From assembly GCA_016869735.1 (NCBI GenBank), contig VGDL01000027.1, positions 1-47,657 on the forward strand: DNA of 47,657 nucleotides, given 5' to 3'. The position numbers and the translations under genes were made by a program. Positions within the stretch are counted from its first letter, which is position 1, and each line of letters begins with the position of its first letter. Positions 35,735-44,694 of this stretch are shown here, piece after piece. The notes under the pieces are model-generated. The model had not been told where the DNA came from. It saw only the letters and a list, made by a program, of their open reading frames with translations, and did not search any database. This DNA comes from Alphaproteobacteria bacterium (GTDB lineage: Bacteria > Pseudomonadota > Alphaproteobacteria > Acetobacterales > Acetobacteraceae).

Positions 35735-36996
35735 GCCGCCAAACGCTCCATGATCGTGCCAAGCGATGGCACTTCACTGGATGGCCCCATCACGGCCAAG
35801 GTCGGGCGCTGGCGGAAGGCCTGGGCTGCGGCGTGCTGCACCTGTTCCACGGTGACTGACGCGATGCGTTGCTTGGTTTCCTCAATCGGGATCACGCGGC
35901 CATGCACCTGCAATTGCCGCGCAAGCTGTTCGCAGCGGCTACCGGTGGATTCCAGGGACATCAGCAAGGAAGCACGCAGCTGCGCCTTGGCGCGGGCCAA
36001 TTCATCCTCGGTCACGTCGCGCTGCACCTTGATCAATTCCTCAAGCGTCACAGGCATCAATTCCGCCGCTTCCTTCTCGCCCGTGCCGGCATAGATCTGA
36101 AACAACCCGCCATCCTTGAAGGGGGAGGCAAAGGCATAGATGGAATAGACCAAGCCGCGCTTTTCGCGGATTTCCTGAAACAGGCGCGATGACATGCCAC
36201 CACCCAGCAGCGTGCCCAAAACTTGCGTTGGCCAATGCATCGGGTCGCGATAGGGCGCTGACGGAAAACCAAGCACGATATGCACCTGGTCCAGATCGCG
36301 GGTTTCGCGGAATTCGCCGCCGGCATAGCGCGCGGCTTCCGGCGCGGCGATATCCACCTTGGGCAGGTCAGCGAAATGCTTGCCGACCAGATCAAGCAAC
36401 GCATCATGGTCAAGCGCGCCCGCGCCGGCCACCACCATGGAAGAAGGCCCGTAATGGCGGCCCATATAGCCCCTGAGCGCATCGCGCGTCATGGCCTTGA
36501 TCGATTCCTCGGTCCCCAAAACCGGCCTGCCCATGGGCTGATCCGGAAAGGCGGTGGATTGGAAGTGATCGAACACGATATCATCCGGCGCATCATTCGC
36601 CTGACCGATTTCCTGCAAGATTACGCCGCGTTCGCGTTCAACTTCCTCAGGCTCAAAGCTTGAATGCGTCAGAATATCGCCGATGATATCAACGGCAAGG
36701 GCCGTGTCTTCCTTCAGCACCTTGGCGTAATAGGCGGTTTGTTCGCGCGCGGTATAGGCATTCAGATGCCCGCCGACATTTTCAATCTCCCGCGCAATCG
36801 CCGCTGCATCGCGCCGCGCCGTGCCCTTGAAGGCCATATGTTCCAGGAAGTGAGAAACGCCATTGTCTTCCGGCGTTTCATGCCGCGTACCGACCGCAAC
36901 ATAAGCCCCGAAGGAAACAGTTTCGACACGCGGCATGTTTTCGGAAACCACAGTTAGGCCATTGGCAAGGCGAGTAACGCGGACGGCTTCGGTCAT
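35731..36996 (-). CDS. M16 family (pitrilysin-type) zinc peptidase
   Basis: The 421-residue protein is related to the mitochondrial processing peptidase beta subunit. The inverted zinc motif HFLEH is at residues 49-53 in SHFLEHMAFKGT, and the distal Glu lies within the region EEVERERGVILQEIGQ near residues 120-135. QVHIVLGFPSAPYRD is typical of the M16B C-terminal domain. ATG 36996 gives the family start MTEAVRVTRLANGLTV; the open frame continues 147 codons further into thrC but without similarity. It follows thrC by 16 nt. Confidence 0.95.
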   Translation of the reverse strand: MTEAVRVTRLANGLTVVSENMPRVETVSFGAYVAVGTRHETPEDNGVSHFLEHMAFKGTARRDAAAIAREIENVGGHLNAYTAREQTAYYAKVLKEDTALAVDIIGDILTHSSFEPEEVERERGVILQEIGQANDAPDDIVFDHFQSTAFPDQPMGRPVLGTEESIKAMTRDALRGYMGRHYGPSSMVVAGAGALDHDALLDLVGKHFADLPKVDIAAPEAARYAGGEFRETRDLDQVHIVLGFPSAPYRDPMHWPTQVLGTLLGGGMSSRLFQEIREKRGLVYSIYAFASPFKDGGLFQIYAGTGEKEAAELMPVTLEELIKVQRDVTEDELARAKAQLRASLLMSLESTGSRCEQLARQLQVHGRVIPIEETKQRIASVTVEQVQHAAAQAFRQRPTLAVMGPSSEVPSLGTIMERLAA

Positions 36997-37012
36997 GGGT
37001 GAATGTATCTTT

Positions 37013-38422
37013 TCAAGCTGTATTGCGACGGGCATGGGCACGAACCGCTTCTTCCACCGCGCCAAGGTCATCGGCCAGGACGGAAAAGCGTTCTTCCCGA
37101 TCATATAGGTCGGCAAGCCGCGCGGGCAGAGGGGGGCGGAGCCCCGTGGCGCGTTCCACCGCATCAGGGAATTTCGCCGGATGCGCGGTGGCGGCGACCA
37201 CCACGGGAATGGCAGGGTCTTCCGGCGCCAAGGCGCGGGCGGCGACAGTGCCGACCGCGGTATGGGGGTCCGCCAAATACCCCGCAGCCTGATGCAAATG
37301 CCGGATTTCGGCGAGCGTGCCGGCATCATCCAGGGTGAAGCCCGCGAATAGCCGGGTGGCATCCCGCCAGGCGGCATCGGGGATGGGCATGCGGCCTTCA
37401 GCGCGGAAGCGGCGCATCGCCTCCGCCGTGACGGCACCGTCGCGGCCCAGCAACTCGAACAATAGGCGTTCGAAATTGGAAGAAACCTGAATATCCATGG
37501 AAGGCGAAAGCGATGGTTCGACCGGCCGCGCGGTCATGTCATTGGCCGTGAGGAAGCGCGCCAGGATGTCATTGCGGTTCGACCCCACAATCAGCTTGGC
37601 GACCGGCAGGCCCATGCGCATCGCGGCCCAAGCGGCCAGCACATTGCCGAAATTACCGGTGGGGACGCTGAAGGCCACGGGCCGGTCCGGCGCGCCAAGC
37701 GCCAAGGCAGCCGCGACATAATAGGGAATTTGCGCCGCAATCCGCGCCCAATTGATCGAATTTACCGCCGAAAGCCGCATTTCCTGGCGAAAAGGCGCGT
37801 CATTGAACATGGCCTTGACCAGGTCCTGACAGGCATCGAAATCGCCCTTGATGGCGATATTGCTGACATTCGGTGCCAGCACACTGGTCATTTGCCGGCG
37901 CTGCACTTCGCTCGTGCGGCCTTCGGGGTGGAGAATCACGATATCAACCGCCGCGCGATCCCTGCAGGCTTCAATGGCGGCTGAGCCTGTATCGCCCGAG
38001 GTGGCGCCGACAATCGTCACGCGTTCGCCGCGCTTGGTCAGCACATGGTCGAAAAGCGGCCCAAGCAATTGCAGCGCCATATCCTTGAAGGCGAGCGTCG
38101 GGCCATGAAACAGTTCCAGCGCAAAACAGCGCTGATCCAACTGCACCAGAGGCACAATCGCCGGATGGCCGAAGCCGGCATAGGCTTCCTGGCAGAGCGT
38201 TTTGAGCGGCAGGCCAGACCCCGCGAATAGCCCGATGATGCGCGCGGCCAATTCGGGATAGGTGAGCCCACGCATGGCGCGCCATTCGGCGGGCGACAAT
38301 TCCGGCCAATGGCGCGGCACGAAAAGCCCGCCATCCTCAGCGAGGCCAGCCAGCAATACGCCTTCAAAATCCCGGGCCGGCGCCTGCCCGCGTGTTGAGA
38401 TATACTCCATGCCAGCAGACAT
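37013..38422 (-). CDS. thrC: Threonine synthase
   Basis: This PLP enzyme of 469 residues converts O-phosphohomoserine to threonine. The PLP lysine is in TLAFKDMALQ near residue 112, and GATSGDTGSAAIEA is the phosphate-binding Ser/Gly stretch. SVPTGNFGNVLAAWAA is another signature. The N-terminus MEYISTRGQAPARDFEGVLLAGLAEDGGL fits the short-Y form; the start may be ATG 38422 or 38410. It heads a cluster thrC-M16-pmbA on the minus strand, an order common in alphaproteobacteria. Confidence 0.96.
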   Translation of the reverse strand: MSAGMEYISTRGQAPARDFEGVLLAGLAEDGGLFVPRHWPELSPAEWRAMRGLTYPELAARIIGLFAGSGLPLKTLCQEAYAGFGHPAIVPLVQLDQRCFALELFHGPTLAFKDMALQLLGPLFDHVLTKRGERVTIVGATSGDTGSAAIEACRDRAAVDIVILHPEGRTSEVQRRQMTSVLAPNVSNIAIKGDFDACQDLVKAMFNDAPFRQEMRLSAVNSINWARIAAQIPYYVAAALALGAPDRPVAFSVPTGNFGNVLAAWAAMRMGLPVAKLIVGSNRNDILARFLTANDMTARPVEPSLSPSMDIQVSSNFERLLFELLGRDGAVTAEAMRRFRAEGRMPIPDAAWRDATRLFAGFTLDDAGTLAEIRHLHQAAGYLADPHTAVGTVAARALAPEDPAIPVVVAATAHPAKFPDAVERATGLRPPLPARLADLYDREERFSVLADDLGAVEEAVRAHARRNTA

Positions 38423-38464
38423 AAAGCGTGCAGCGGGAAAGCGCGAGGGGTGGGTGGAGGGCCT

Positions 38465-38989
38465 TCAGGCCGCCTGAAGTGCCGCCCAGCTTTCCCCAAC
38501 GGTGCGCGCGGTTTCGGTCAGGCACGGCGATTCAAGGCGCATTTCAAAAACCGGCCAGGCTTCGCCTTCTTCGCGCTTGCGCGGCACCATGCGAAACAGC
38601 TTTTCCATATCCGGCTTCAGGCTTGGCGTGCGCTGCGCAAGAATGGCGACGGTCGCAAGCCGCACCTGGCTTTCGGCCCAGCCGCCCAAAGTCTGCTTGT
38701 TATTCTCCCAACGGGAGAGCGAGGCAGGGTCAAGCTTCAACGCCTCGGCAAAATCCTTGGCCGACATGCCGATCACCTTGCGCATGAAGCGCACTTCGCT
38801 GCCGGTCAGTTCCAGCGGCAGAAAGGCGCGCGCGACCGCAACGGCCGCCGCCAAACCCTCGAGATGAGGCACTGCAACGCCAAGCACATTCCCCGCCGCG
38901 TCCATATGCTCCTCGGCGGCGTTGATGAGCACGACCGGATAGGGCAGGCCGAGGCCCCTTTCCTCATATCGTGGCAATACGCGCCGCAT
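38465..38989 (-). CDS. HTH antitoxin/transcriptional regulator, MqsA-like
   Basis: The 174-residue protein contains a helix-turn-helix of the Xre/MqsA type at about residues 64-102 (SEVRFMRKVIGMSAKDFAEALKLDPASLSRWEN). The N-terminal part (LGLPYPVVLINAAEE) is predicted to fold as a small domain, but the zinc-binding Cys pairs of classical MqsA are not present. It starts 15 nt after the stop of a small DUF4258 gene, the layout of a type II toxin-antitoxin pair in which the antitoxin lies second. It would bind the palindrome upstream of the pair. The antitoxin role is inference. Confidence 0.8.
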   Translation of the reverse strand: MRRVLPRYEERGLGLPYPVVLINAAEEHMDAAGNVLGVAVPHLEGLAAAVAVARAFLPLELTGSEVRFMRKVIGMSAKDFAEALKLDPASLSRWENNKQTLGGWAESQVRLATVAILAQRTPSLKPDMEKLFRMVPRKREEGEAWPVFEMRLESPCLTETARTVGESWAALQAA

Positions 38990-39004
38990 GTCATTCTCTC
39001 CTTT

Positions 39005-39226
39005 TCATGCAATGACCGTGACAACCAAAACATCCGGTTCAATCGGGGTGATCACGACCGTGAATGCGAGACCATCCTCATCCTTGCCGGCAAGCTGCCA
39101 ACGTTCTTGACCATCTGCTTGCATATCCAGGCCGGTGACACGGCCACGCCTGATCACGCGCTCCGCATCCAATTTCGAAACGCCGCGTTCATGCGCGCGT
39201 TCAATGGCGTGGCGGCTCCAGGCAAT
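39005..39226 (-). CDS. DUF4258-like toxin candidate with apparent ATT start
   Basis: This short gene is easily missed because its frame has no ATG, GTG or TTG near its beginning. Read from ATT 39226 it gives 73 residues: WSRHAIERAHERGVSKLDAERVI near the N-terminus, RWQLAGKDEDGLAFTVVV in the middle and PDVLVVTVIA at the end, the typical DUF4258 layout. GGAG lies 5 nt before the ATT and overlaps the TGA stop of a 15-codon frame from ATG 39283 (MYRSKESASLGVLLA), so translational reinitiation is plausible. A TTG at 39172 would give only a 55-residue fragment. If ATT is not used, the gene may be a pseudogene or a point-mutated ATG. Confidence 0.7.
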   Translation of the reverse strand: MAWSRHAIERAHERGVSKLDAERVIRRGRVTGLDMQADGQERWQLAGKDEDGLAFTVVITPIEPDVLVVTVIA

Positions 39227-39329
39227 GGCTGCTCCTCAGGCGAGCAAAACGCCGAGGGAGGCGCTCTCCTTACTCCGATACATTAGTGACCCCCAGAGAA
39301 CTCCCCCGAGTGCGCATCATGTCAAAAAA

Positions 39330-39346
39330 CTTGACGTGACGTCAAG
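39330..39346. promoter_or_regulatory. 17-bp palindromic operator candidate of the DUF4258/HTH pair
   Basis: CTTGACGT-G-ACGTCAAG is a perfect odd palindrome. On the minus strand its TTGACG could serve as a -35 box with CATGAT 18 nt later as the -10, so a bound repressor would block the promoter. This is what autoregulated toxin-antitoxin operons usually look like. Confidence 0.55.
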
Positions 39347-39442
39347 ATTAAACTTCCCTTGAGGAGGCAGGTGCGTTTGGGTCCATGCGCCAAATCGGTC
39401 GCAAACGCACCTTAAAACATGCATTGCCTAAGCAAATCAGCG

Positions 39443-39477
39443 AAAAAATTCCCCTGATCGGGCCTGCGCCCGATCAG
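39443..39477 (-). terminator. Rho-independent terminator after degP
   Basis: On the minus strand CTGATCGGGC, loop GCAG, GCCCGATCAG form a perfect 10-bp stem, followed by GGGAATTTTTT. It begins 25 nt after the degP stop and isolates the toxin-antitoxin-like pair from degP transcription. Confidence 0.88.
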
Positions 39478-39501
39478 ATGGCGTTGAACTGCAACACCCA
39501 A

Positions 39502-41007
39502 TCACCCCGGCGCATTGCCCCGCGCATTCAGGCGCAGCGGCACAAAGCGCTGCCCCCCGGCATTTTCCACCGCAAATAGGCCGACATTGCGGTTCTGCCG
39601 GCGCAGGCGTTCGATCTGTTCCTGCACTTCCGCCGGTGTCGCCACGCGGGTCTGCTGCACTTCCACAATCACATCGCCGGGGCGCAGTTCCCGTTCTGCC
39701 GCGGGCGTGCCGGGGATTACTTCCACAATCACCACGCCGCGTTGTTCGGGGCGCAGGTTGAAGCGCTGGCGGAGTTCATCCGTGATGGTCGCAACCCGAA
39801 GGCCAAGCCCGGTCAATTCCACCGGCCCCTGACCGGGCGGAGGCGCCGCCGGGGCGCTGGCCTGGCGCTGTTCCGTCGGCAATTCGCCGAGTGTCACGGT
39901 CACGGTTTCTTCCTTGCCATCGCGCCAGATCACCACCGGAACTGAACTGCCGACATTGTTATCCGCGACAATCCTGGGCAGGGCACGCATTTCCGGCACC
40001 GCCACACCATTGAAGCGAATGATTACATCGCCCGAGCGAATCCCCGCCTGCGCCGCTGGACCATCGGTCTGTGCATTGGCCACCAGCGCGCCCCTTGTAC
40101 CAGCCGGCAGGCGTAGCGCTTCGGCAATGTCATCCGTGACACCCTGGATATTCACGCCAATCCAGCCGCGCCGCACGCGCCCCGCATCCCGTAACTGCGC
40201 CACCACGCGACTTGCCATATTGGACGGGATGGAAAAGCCAAGCCCAGCCGAAACCCCGCTGGGGGAGACAATGGCAGTATTAATGCCAATCACCTGGCCG
40301 CGCATGTTGAACAGCGGCCCGCCGGAATTGCCCTGATTGATGGAAGCATCCGTCTGGATGAAATCATCATAAAGCCCCTGGCCGATATCGCGCCCGCGGG
40401 CCGAGACAATGCCTGCCGTCACTGTACCGCCAAAGCCGAAGGGATTGCCGATGGCAATCACCCAATCGCCCACTTCGGATTGATCCGAATTGCCAAAGGC
40501 AACGGCGGCTAGCGGCTTGTCATGCTTGATGCGCAGCACGGCGATATCCGTGCGCGGGTCCGTGCCCACCAATTCAGCGCGAATGCTGGTCTTGTCCTGC
40601 AGGATCACGTTGATTTCATCAGCGCCATCAATCACGTGGTTATTCGTGACCACGATGCCTTCCTGCGCATCAATGATGAAGCCGGACCCCAAGGATTGCG
40701 CGCGGCGCTGGCGCTGCTGCGGGCCTTCGCCCTGGGGCGGACGGTTGCGATTGAAGAAATCGCGGAAGAATTCCTCAAAGGGGCTGCCCGGCGGCAATTG
40801 CGGCATATCCGGCGCATTGGGCCGGCCCGCCCGTGGCGCGACATTCTTGGTGGTGGAGATATTGACCACCGCCGGCAGCAATTCCCGCGCGAGTGGCGCG
40901 AAGCTTTCCGGGGCGCGCTGCTGCGCCTGAGCCGGCGAAATCAGCGGCAGTGGGGCAAGCGGCGCCAGCGCCATGGCACCGGCAAGGGCAAGATGGACAA
41001 TACGCAA
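39502..41007 (-). CDS. degP: DegP/DegQ family serine endoprotease (Do family)
   Basis: The 501-residue periplasmic protease/chaperone has a signal peptide (MRIVHLALAGAMALAPLAPLPLISPAQAQ, cleaved near residue 29). The catalytic triad is visible: His in TNNHVIDGADE near residue 122, Asp in DIAVLRI near residue 152 and Ser in GNSGGPLFN near residue 228. Two PDZ domains follow, about 280-370 (RRGWIGVNIQGV) and 405-490 (VVIVEVIPGTPAAERELRPGDVI). Translation starts at TTG 41007, preceded by GGAG at 7 nt. It lies 104 nt after DUF2065 and hflKC on the same strand, an arrangement common in alphaproteobacteria. Confidence 0.96.
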   Translation of the reverse strand: MRIVHLALAGAMALAPLAPLPLISPAQAQQRAPESFAPLARELLPAVVNISTTKNVAPRAGRPNAPDMPQLPPGSPFEEFFRDFFNRNRPPQGEGPQQRQRRAQSLGSGFIIDAQEGIVVTNNHVIDGADEINVILQDKTSIRAELVGTDPRTDIAVLRIKHDKPLAAVAFGNSDQSEVGDWVIAIGNPFGFGGTVTAGIVSARGRDIGQGLYDDFIQTDASINQGNSGGPLFNMRGQVIGINTAIVSPSGVSAGLGFSIPSNMASRVVAQLRDAGRVRRGWIGVNIQGVTDDIAEALRLPAGTRGALVANAQTDGPAAQAGIRSGDVIIRFNGVAVPEMRALPRIVADNNVGSSVPVVIWRDGKEETVTVTLGELPTEQRQASAPAAPPPGQGPVELTGLGLRVATITDELRQRFNLRPEQRGVVIVEVIPGTPAAERELRPGDVIVEVQQTRVATPAEVQEQIERLRRQNRNVGLFAVENAGGQRFVPLRLNARGNAPG

Positions 41008-41111
41008 GGAAGCTCTCCTCGGGGAACACGTCTGCGGCCTTAGCAGATTGGCGGTATTGACGCGAATTTAAGGCATTTCTCTGCAACGAAGTGCGACAAA
41101 AAGCGACGGTA

Positions 41112-41306
41112 TCACCAAAGCTTCAGCAGCCACGACAAGCCAATGCCACCCGCTGCCGCAATCAGCCCACCAAGCCTGAGCCGCGCCTCCGGCGACTCAG
41201 CCAAACTAGCCAAAGCCCGGCGCATAAAGCCCGGCGCGATGGCATAGGCCAAACCTTCCAAGGCCAGCACAACGGCTATGCCCTGGAGAAGCGCGGTAAA
41301 ACTCAC
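41112..41306 (-). CDS. DUF2065 family small membrane protein
   Basis: This 64-residue protein has two predicted membrane helices (about 6-25 and 43-62) joined by a basic loop with FMRRALASLAESPEARLRLGG, matching DUF2065. Such proteins are almost always encoded next to hflC, so a role in the HflK-HflC complex or FtsH control is suspected but not shown. Its start overlaps the hflC stop by 4 nt (ATGA). Confidence 0.92.
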   Translation of the reverse strand: MSFTALLQGIAVVLALEGLAYAIAPGFMRRALASLAESPEARLRLGGLIAAAGGIGLSWLLKLW

Positions 41307-42190
41307 CTTGGCGCGGGCGCCGACAGGCCATTCGGGCTTTCGCGGAAGAAGCGGAAGAATTCCGAATCAGGCGTCAGCACCAGCCGCGTATCGCCTTCGG
41401 CAAAGGCTTCACGATAGGCCTGCATGGTGCGCCAGAATTGGAAGAAGGCCGGGTCGCGCTGGAAGGCTTCCGCGAAAATGCGGATGGCTTCCTGTTCGCC
41501 CTGACCGCGCAGGATATCTGCCTGCGCCTGGGCTTCCGCGATCAGCACGGTGCGTTCACGCTCAGCGCCCGCGCGCACGCGCTGGGCCACTTCCGCACCT
41601 TCGGCGCGGGCTTCGCGCGCCACGCGTTCGCGTTCGGATTGCATGCGTGACAGGATGGCTTGCGTGTTTTCGCCAGGCAGATCGGCGCGGCGGATGCGTA
41701 CATCTTCCACGGCAATGCCGAATTGGCGCGCTTCTTCATTCACCTGACGGCGAATTTCACCCATGATTCGGGCGCGATCCGTGGACAGCACCGCAAGCAG
41801 CGGTTCATTGCCCAAAACGCGCCGCAGGGATGAGGTGACGATGGAATTCAGCCGGGCGCGAATGCCCGCTTCCGTCGCGCCCACTGTTTGGAAGAAGCGC
41901 AGCGGATCGGTGATGCGATAGCGCGTGAAGCTGTCCACAATCAGCCGGCGCTGATCGCCCAGGATCACTTCTTCGCCCGGCGCGTCAAAATCCAACAAGC
42001 GCCGGTCAAAGGCAATAACCGATTGGATGAAGGGTAGTTTCCAATGCAGCCCAGGTTCCTGGATCACGCGGCGCGGTTCGCCGAATTGCGTGATCAGCAC
42101 CTGCTGCGTCTGATGCACGGTGAATAGCGTGGAAGACGCGGTAAAGATGGCCGCGGCAAGGATGCCAAGCAGAATGACTGAGCGGTTCAT
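41303..42190 (-). CDS. hflC: Protease modulator HflC
   Basis: This 295-residue SPFH/band-7 membrane protein forms with HflK the ring-like complex that encloses the FtsH protease. A single N-terminal anchor (about residues 4-22) is followed by FTVHQTQQVLITQFGEPRRV, then the band-7 domain and a coiled-coil region rich in Ala/Glu/Arg (about 195-250; RMQSERERVAREARAEGAE). It overlaps hflK by 4 nt upstream and DUF2065 by 4 nt downstream, so all three are coupled. Confidence 0.96.
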   Translation of the reverse strand: MNRSVILLGILAAAIFTASSTLFTVHQTQQVLITQFGEPRRVIQEPGLHWKLPFIQSVIAFDRRLLDFDAPGEEVILGDQRRLIVDSFTRYRITDPLRFFQTVGATEAGIRARLNSIVTSSLRRVLGNEPLLAVLSTDRARIMGEIRRQVNEEARQFGIAVEDVRIRRADLPGENTQAILSRMQSERERVAREARAEGAEVAQRVRAGAERERTVLIAEAQAQADILRGQGEQEAIRIFAEAFQRDPAFFQFWRTMQAYREAFAEGDTRLVLTPDSEFFRFFRESPNGLSAPAPR

Positions 42191-43413
42191 CGCGGCGCCC
42201 CCATGCGGTTTTGGATCACAGGTGCCGCAGCCGGCCCTGGCGGCAGTGGCGCGGGACGCTGTTGCGGCGCTGCGGCAGGTGTCTGACGCCCGTTCTGTGA
42301 CTCGCCCAATTGAAGGAAGGGCACCACGCCCTGCAAACGGTCATCCACAATGACCTTGGGATTGCGGCGGAGGATTTCTTCCATGGTTTCCAGATACATC
42401 CGGCGCGTGGTCACATCACGTGCCAATTCATAAGCAGAAAGCACGGACAGAAAGCGCGCACTTTCACCGCCGGCACGCGCCACCTGGCTTTCACGGAAGC
42501 CCTGGGCTTCCTGGTTCATGCGTTCAGCTTCACCGCGGGCGCGGGGGATGATGTCGTTGCGGAAGCTCTCAGCCTCATTGCGAAGCCGCTCACGGTCCGC
42601 ATTGGCGCGCTGCACATCGCGGAAGGCGTCAACCACCTGGGCTGGCGGGTCCACCTTCTGCAATTGCACCTGCGTCACTTCAATCCCGGCCTTGTATTGG
42701 TCCACAATCGCCTGGGCGCCACGGCGCACTTCCTGTTCGATCTGCGCACGCGCCTCGGTCAGCGCGGGTTGGATGGCGGTGCGCCCGATCACTTCGCGCA
42801 TCACGCTTTCGGCGGCGGTTTTCACCGTGCTTTCGGGGTTGCGCGTATTGAACAGGAATTCACCCGCATCACGGATACGCCAAAACACGGCGACATCAAT
42901 GTCAATGATATTCTCATCGCCTGTCAGCATCAGGCTTTCTTCCAGCACATCGCGCGCAGCCATCACGCGGCCACCGGTGATGCTGCCATCCTGCGCGCCA
43001 ACAAAGCCGATATCCACGCGGTTGATGCGCGTCACGCGCGGCGTGGTGTGGGCTTCAATGGGCCAGGGCAAGCGATAATTCAAACCGGGCTGGGTGGTAT
43101 GGCTGAAGGCGCCGAAGCGCATCACGACACCCTGTTCATCAGGCTGCACCCGATAAAAGCCCGAAGCCGCCCAGCCGATCACCAGCACAATACCCAGCAA
43201 GCCAAAAAGCTTGCCGCCGCCGGCGCCGCCACTTGGCAATACCCGCCTGATCGCGTCCTGCGCCTGGCGGATCGCGTCATCAATATCGGGGCCACGGCCA
43301 CCCTGGCCGCCACCGCCACCACCACCGCCGCCCGAAGGCGGCTGGCCCCAAGGGCCCTGAGGGCGCGGATTGCCCCAGGGGCTTTGACCGCCACTATTAT
43401 TGTTCCAGGGCAT
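42187..43413 (-). CDS. hflK: FtsH protease activity modulator HflK
   Basis: The 408-residue partner of HflC has a glycine/proline-rich cytoplasmic N-terminus (about 1-60, including a run of glycines), one membrane helix (about 70-90, LFGLLGIVLVIGWAASGFYRVQ) and a band-7/SPFH domain (about 90-310). The Pro/Ala-rich C-terminal tail is low complexity. GGAGG precedes the ATG. The gene is divergent from mrp, and the 177-nt intergenic region should hold both promoters, but no clear boxes were found. Confidence 0.96.
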   Translation of the reverse strand: MPWNNNSGGQSPWGNPRPQGPWGQPPSGGGGGGGGGQGGRGPDIDDAIRQAQDAIRRVLPSGGAGGGKLFGLLGIVLVIGWAASGFYRVQPDEQGVVMRFGAFSHTTQPGLNYRLPWPIEAHTTPRVTRINRVDIGFVGAQDGSITGGRVMAARDVLEESLMLTGDENIIDIDVAVFWRIRDAGEFLFNTRNPESTVKTAAESVMREVIGRTAIQPALTEARAQIEQEVRRGAQAIVDQYKAGIEVTQVQLQKVDPPAQVVDAFRDVQRANADRERLRNEAESFRNDIIPRARGEAERMNQEAQGFRESQVARAGGESARFLSVLSAYELARDVTTRRMYLETMEEILRRNPKVIVDDRLQGVVPFLQLGESQNGRQTPAAAPQQRPAPLPPGPAAAPVIQNRMGAPR

Positions 43414-43590
43414 GAAAGGCGCGGCCTCCAGCAGGTGAACGTCAAAAACAAAGGACCCAAAACTGGGCGGGATGCTTCAAGCGGGAAGCCAACCCCCATA
43501 TAGAGGTGCGCGACCCTCCCGGAAAGCAGCTAACAGCGCTGTAATCCCAGGTCGGGCGGATATTGACCATGGATAAGGGCTTTTCAAGCG

Positions 43591-44688
43591 ATGGCGGATG
43601 ATTTGGCGGCGGCGGTAACAAAAGCCCTGACGGCGGTGAAGGACCCGGCTTCGGGACAGGATGTGGTTTCGGCCAGCATGGTGCAGGGCCTGGTGGTGCG
43701 CGATGGCATGGTGCATTTCGCGCTACAGGTGGCCCGCGAAGCCGCGGCCAGCATGGAACCGGTGCGCGCCGCGGCCGAGGCCGCGGCCCGCGCCGTGCCG
43801 GGGGTGATCTCGGCCACCGCCGTGCTGACCGCGCATCGCGCCGAAGCCCCAGCCCGGCCCGCCGCCCCGCGCGGCCCCGCCGGCCCAGGACCCATGCTGC
43901 TTTCCGATGTGCGGGCAATCATCGCGGTTGCGTCCGGCAAGGGCGGTGTCGGCAAATCCACCACGGCGGTCAATTTGGCGGTGGCCTTGGCCGCTGATGG
44001 CCTCAAGGTTGGGCTACTGGACGCGGATATTTACGGGCCATCCCTGCCGCAAATGTTGGGCACCCGCGAAAGGCCGCGGTCAGAGGGGCAACGTATCACC
44101 CCGCTTAGCCGCTGGGGGCTGAAAGCCATGTCCATCGGCTTTCTGGTCGAGGAAGAAACGCCGATGATCTGGCGCGGGCCCATGGTGATGGGCGCGTTGG
44201 AACAAATGATGGGGCAAGTGGCCTGGGGCCCCTTGGATGTGATGATTGTGGATATGCCGCCGGGTACGGGGGACGCGCAGCTTACCATGTCTCAGCGCGT
44301 GCCCTTGGCGGGGGCGGTGATTGTCTCCACCCCTCAGGACGTTGCGCTGCTGGATGCCAGGCGTGGTGTGCGGATGTTTGAGAAGGTCAATGTCCCGGTG
44401 CTGGGGCTGATTGAGAATATGTCCTTCTTCTGCTGCCCCAATTGCAACCATCGGTCGGATATCTTCAGCCATGGCGGCGCACGACGGGAAGCGGAAAGGC
44501 TGGGGGTGGAGTTTTTGGGCGAATTGCCGCTCAAGCTCGAAATCCGGGAATTGGCCGATGCCGGCACGCCGATTGTGATGGCGCGGCCAGATTCGGAAGA
44601 AGCGCAAAGCTATCGCCGTATCGCGCGGCGCGTTTGGGAAAAGGCGGCAGCGAAAGCGGATGCGGCGCCCAAGATTGTGATGGAATGA
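43591..44688 (+). CDS. mrp: Mrp/NBP35-family iron-sulfur carrier ATPase
   Basis: The 365-residue protein is the ApbC/Mrp scaffold that delivers Fe-S clusters to target proteins. An N-terminal MIP18/DUF59-type domain (about 1-85) is followed by an Ala/Pro linker and the P-loop ATPase with SGKGGVGKST near residue 113. LLDADIYGPSLP and VDMPPGTGDAQL are family motifs. The cluster-binding CxxC lies in FFCCPNCNH near residue 281. Converges on a small membrane protein gene with 6 nt between stops. Confidence 0.96.
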   Translation: MADDLAAAVTKALTAVKDPASGQDVVSASMVQGLVVRDGMVHFALQVAREAAASMEPVRAAAEAAARAVPGVISATAVLTAHRAEAPARPAAPRGPAGPGPMLLSDVRAIIAVASGKGGVGKSTTAVNLAVALAADGLKVGLLDADIYGPSLPQMLGTRERPRSEGQRITPLSRWGLKAMSIGFLVEEETPMIWRGPMVMGALEQMMGQVAWGPLDVMIVDMPPGTGDAQLTMSQRVPLAGAVIVSTPQDVALLDARRGVRMFEKVNVPVLGLIENMSFFCCPNCNHRSDIFSHGGARREAERLGVEFLGELPLKLEIRELADAGTPIVMARPDSEEAQSYRRIARRVWEKAAAKADAAPKIVME

Positions 44689-44694
44689 TCGCGA

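Noticed and set aside
36997-37437. Upstream extension of the M16 peptidase frame by 147 codons
   Set aside because: It lies almost wholly within thrC in another frame, has no M16 similarity, and the family start MTEAVRV at 36996 is clear.
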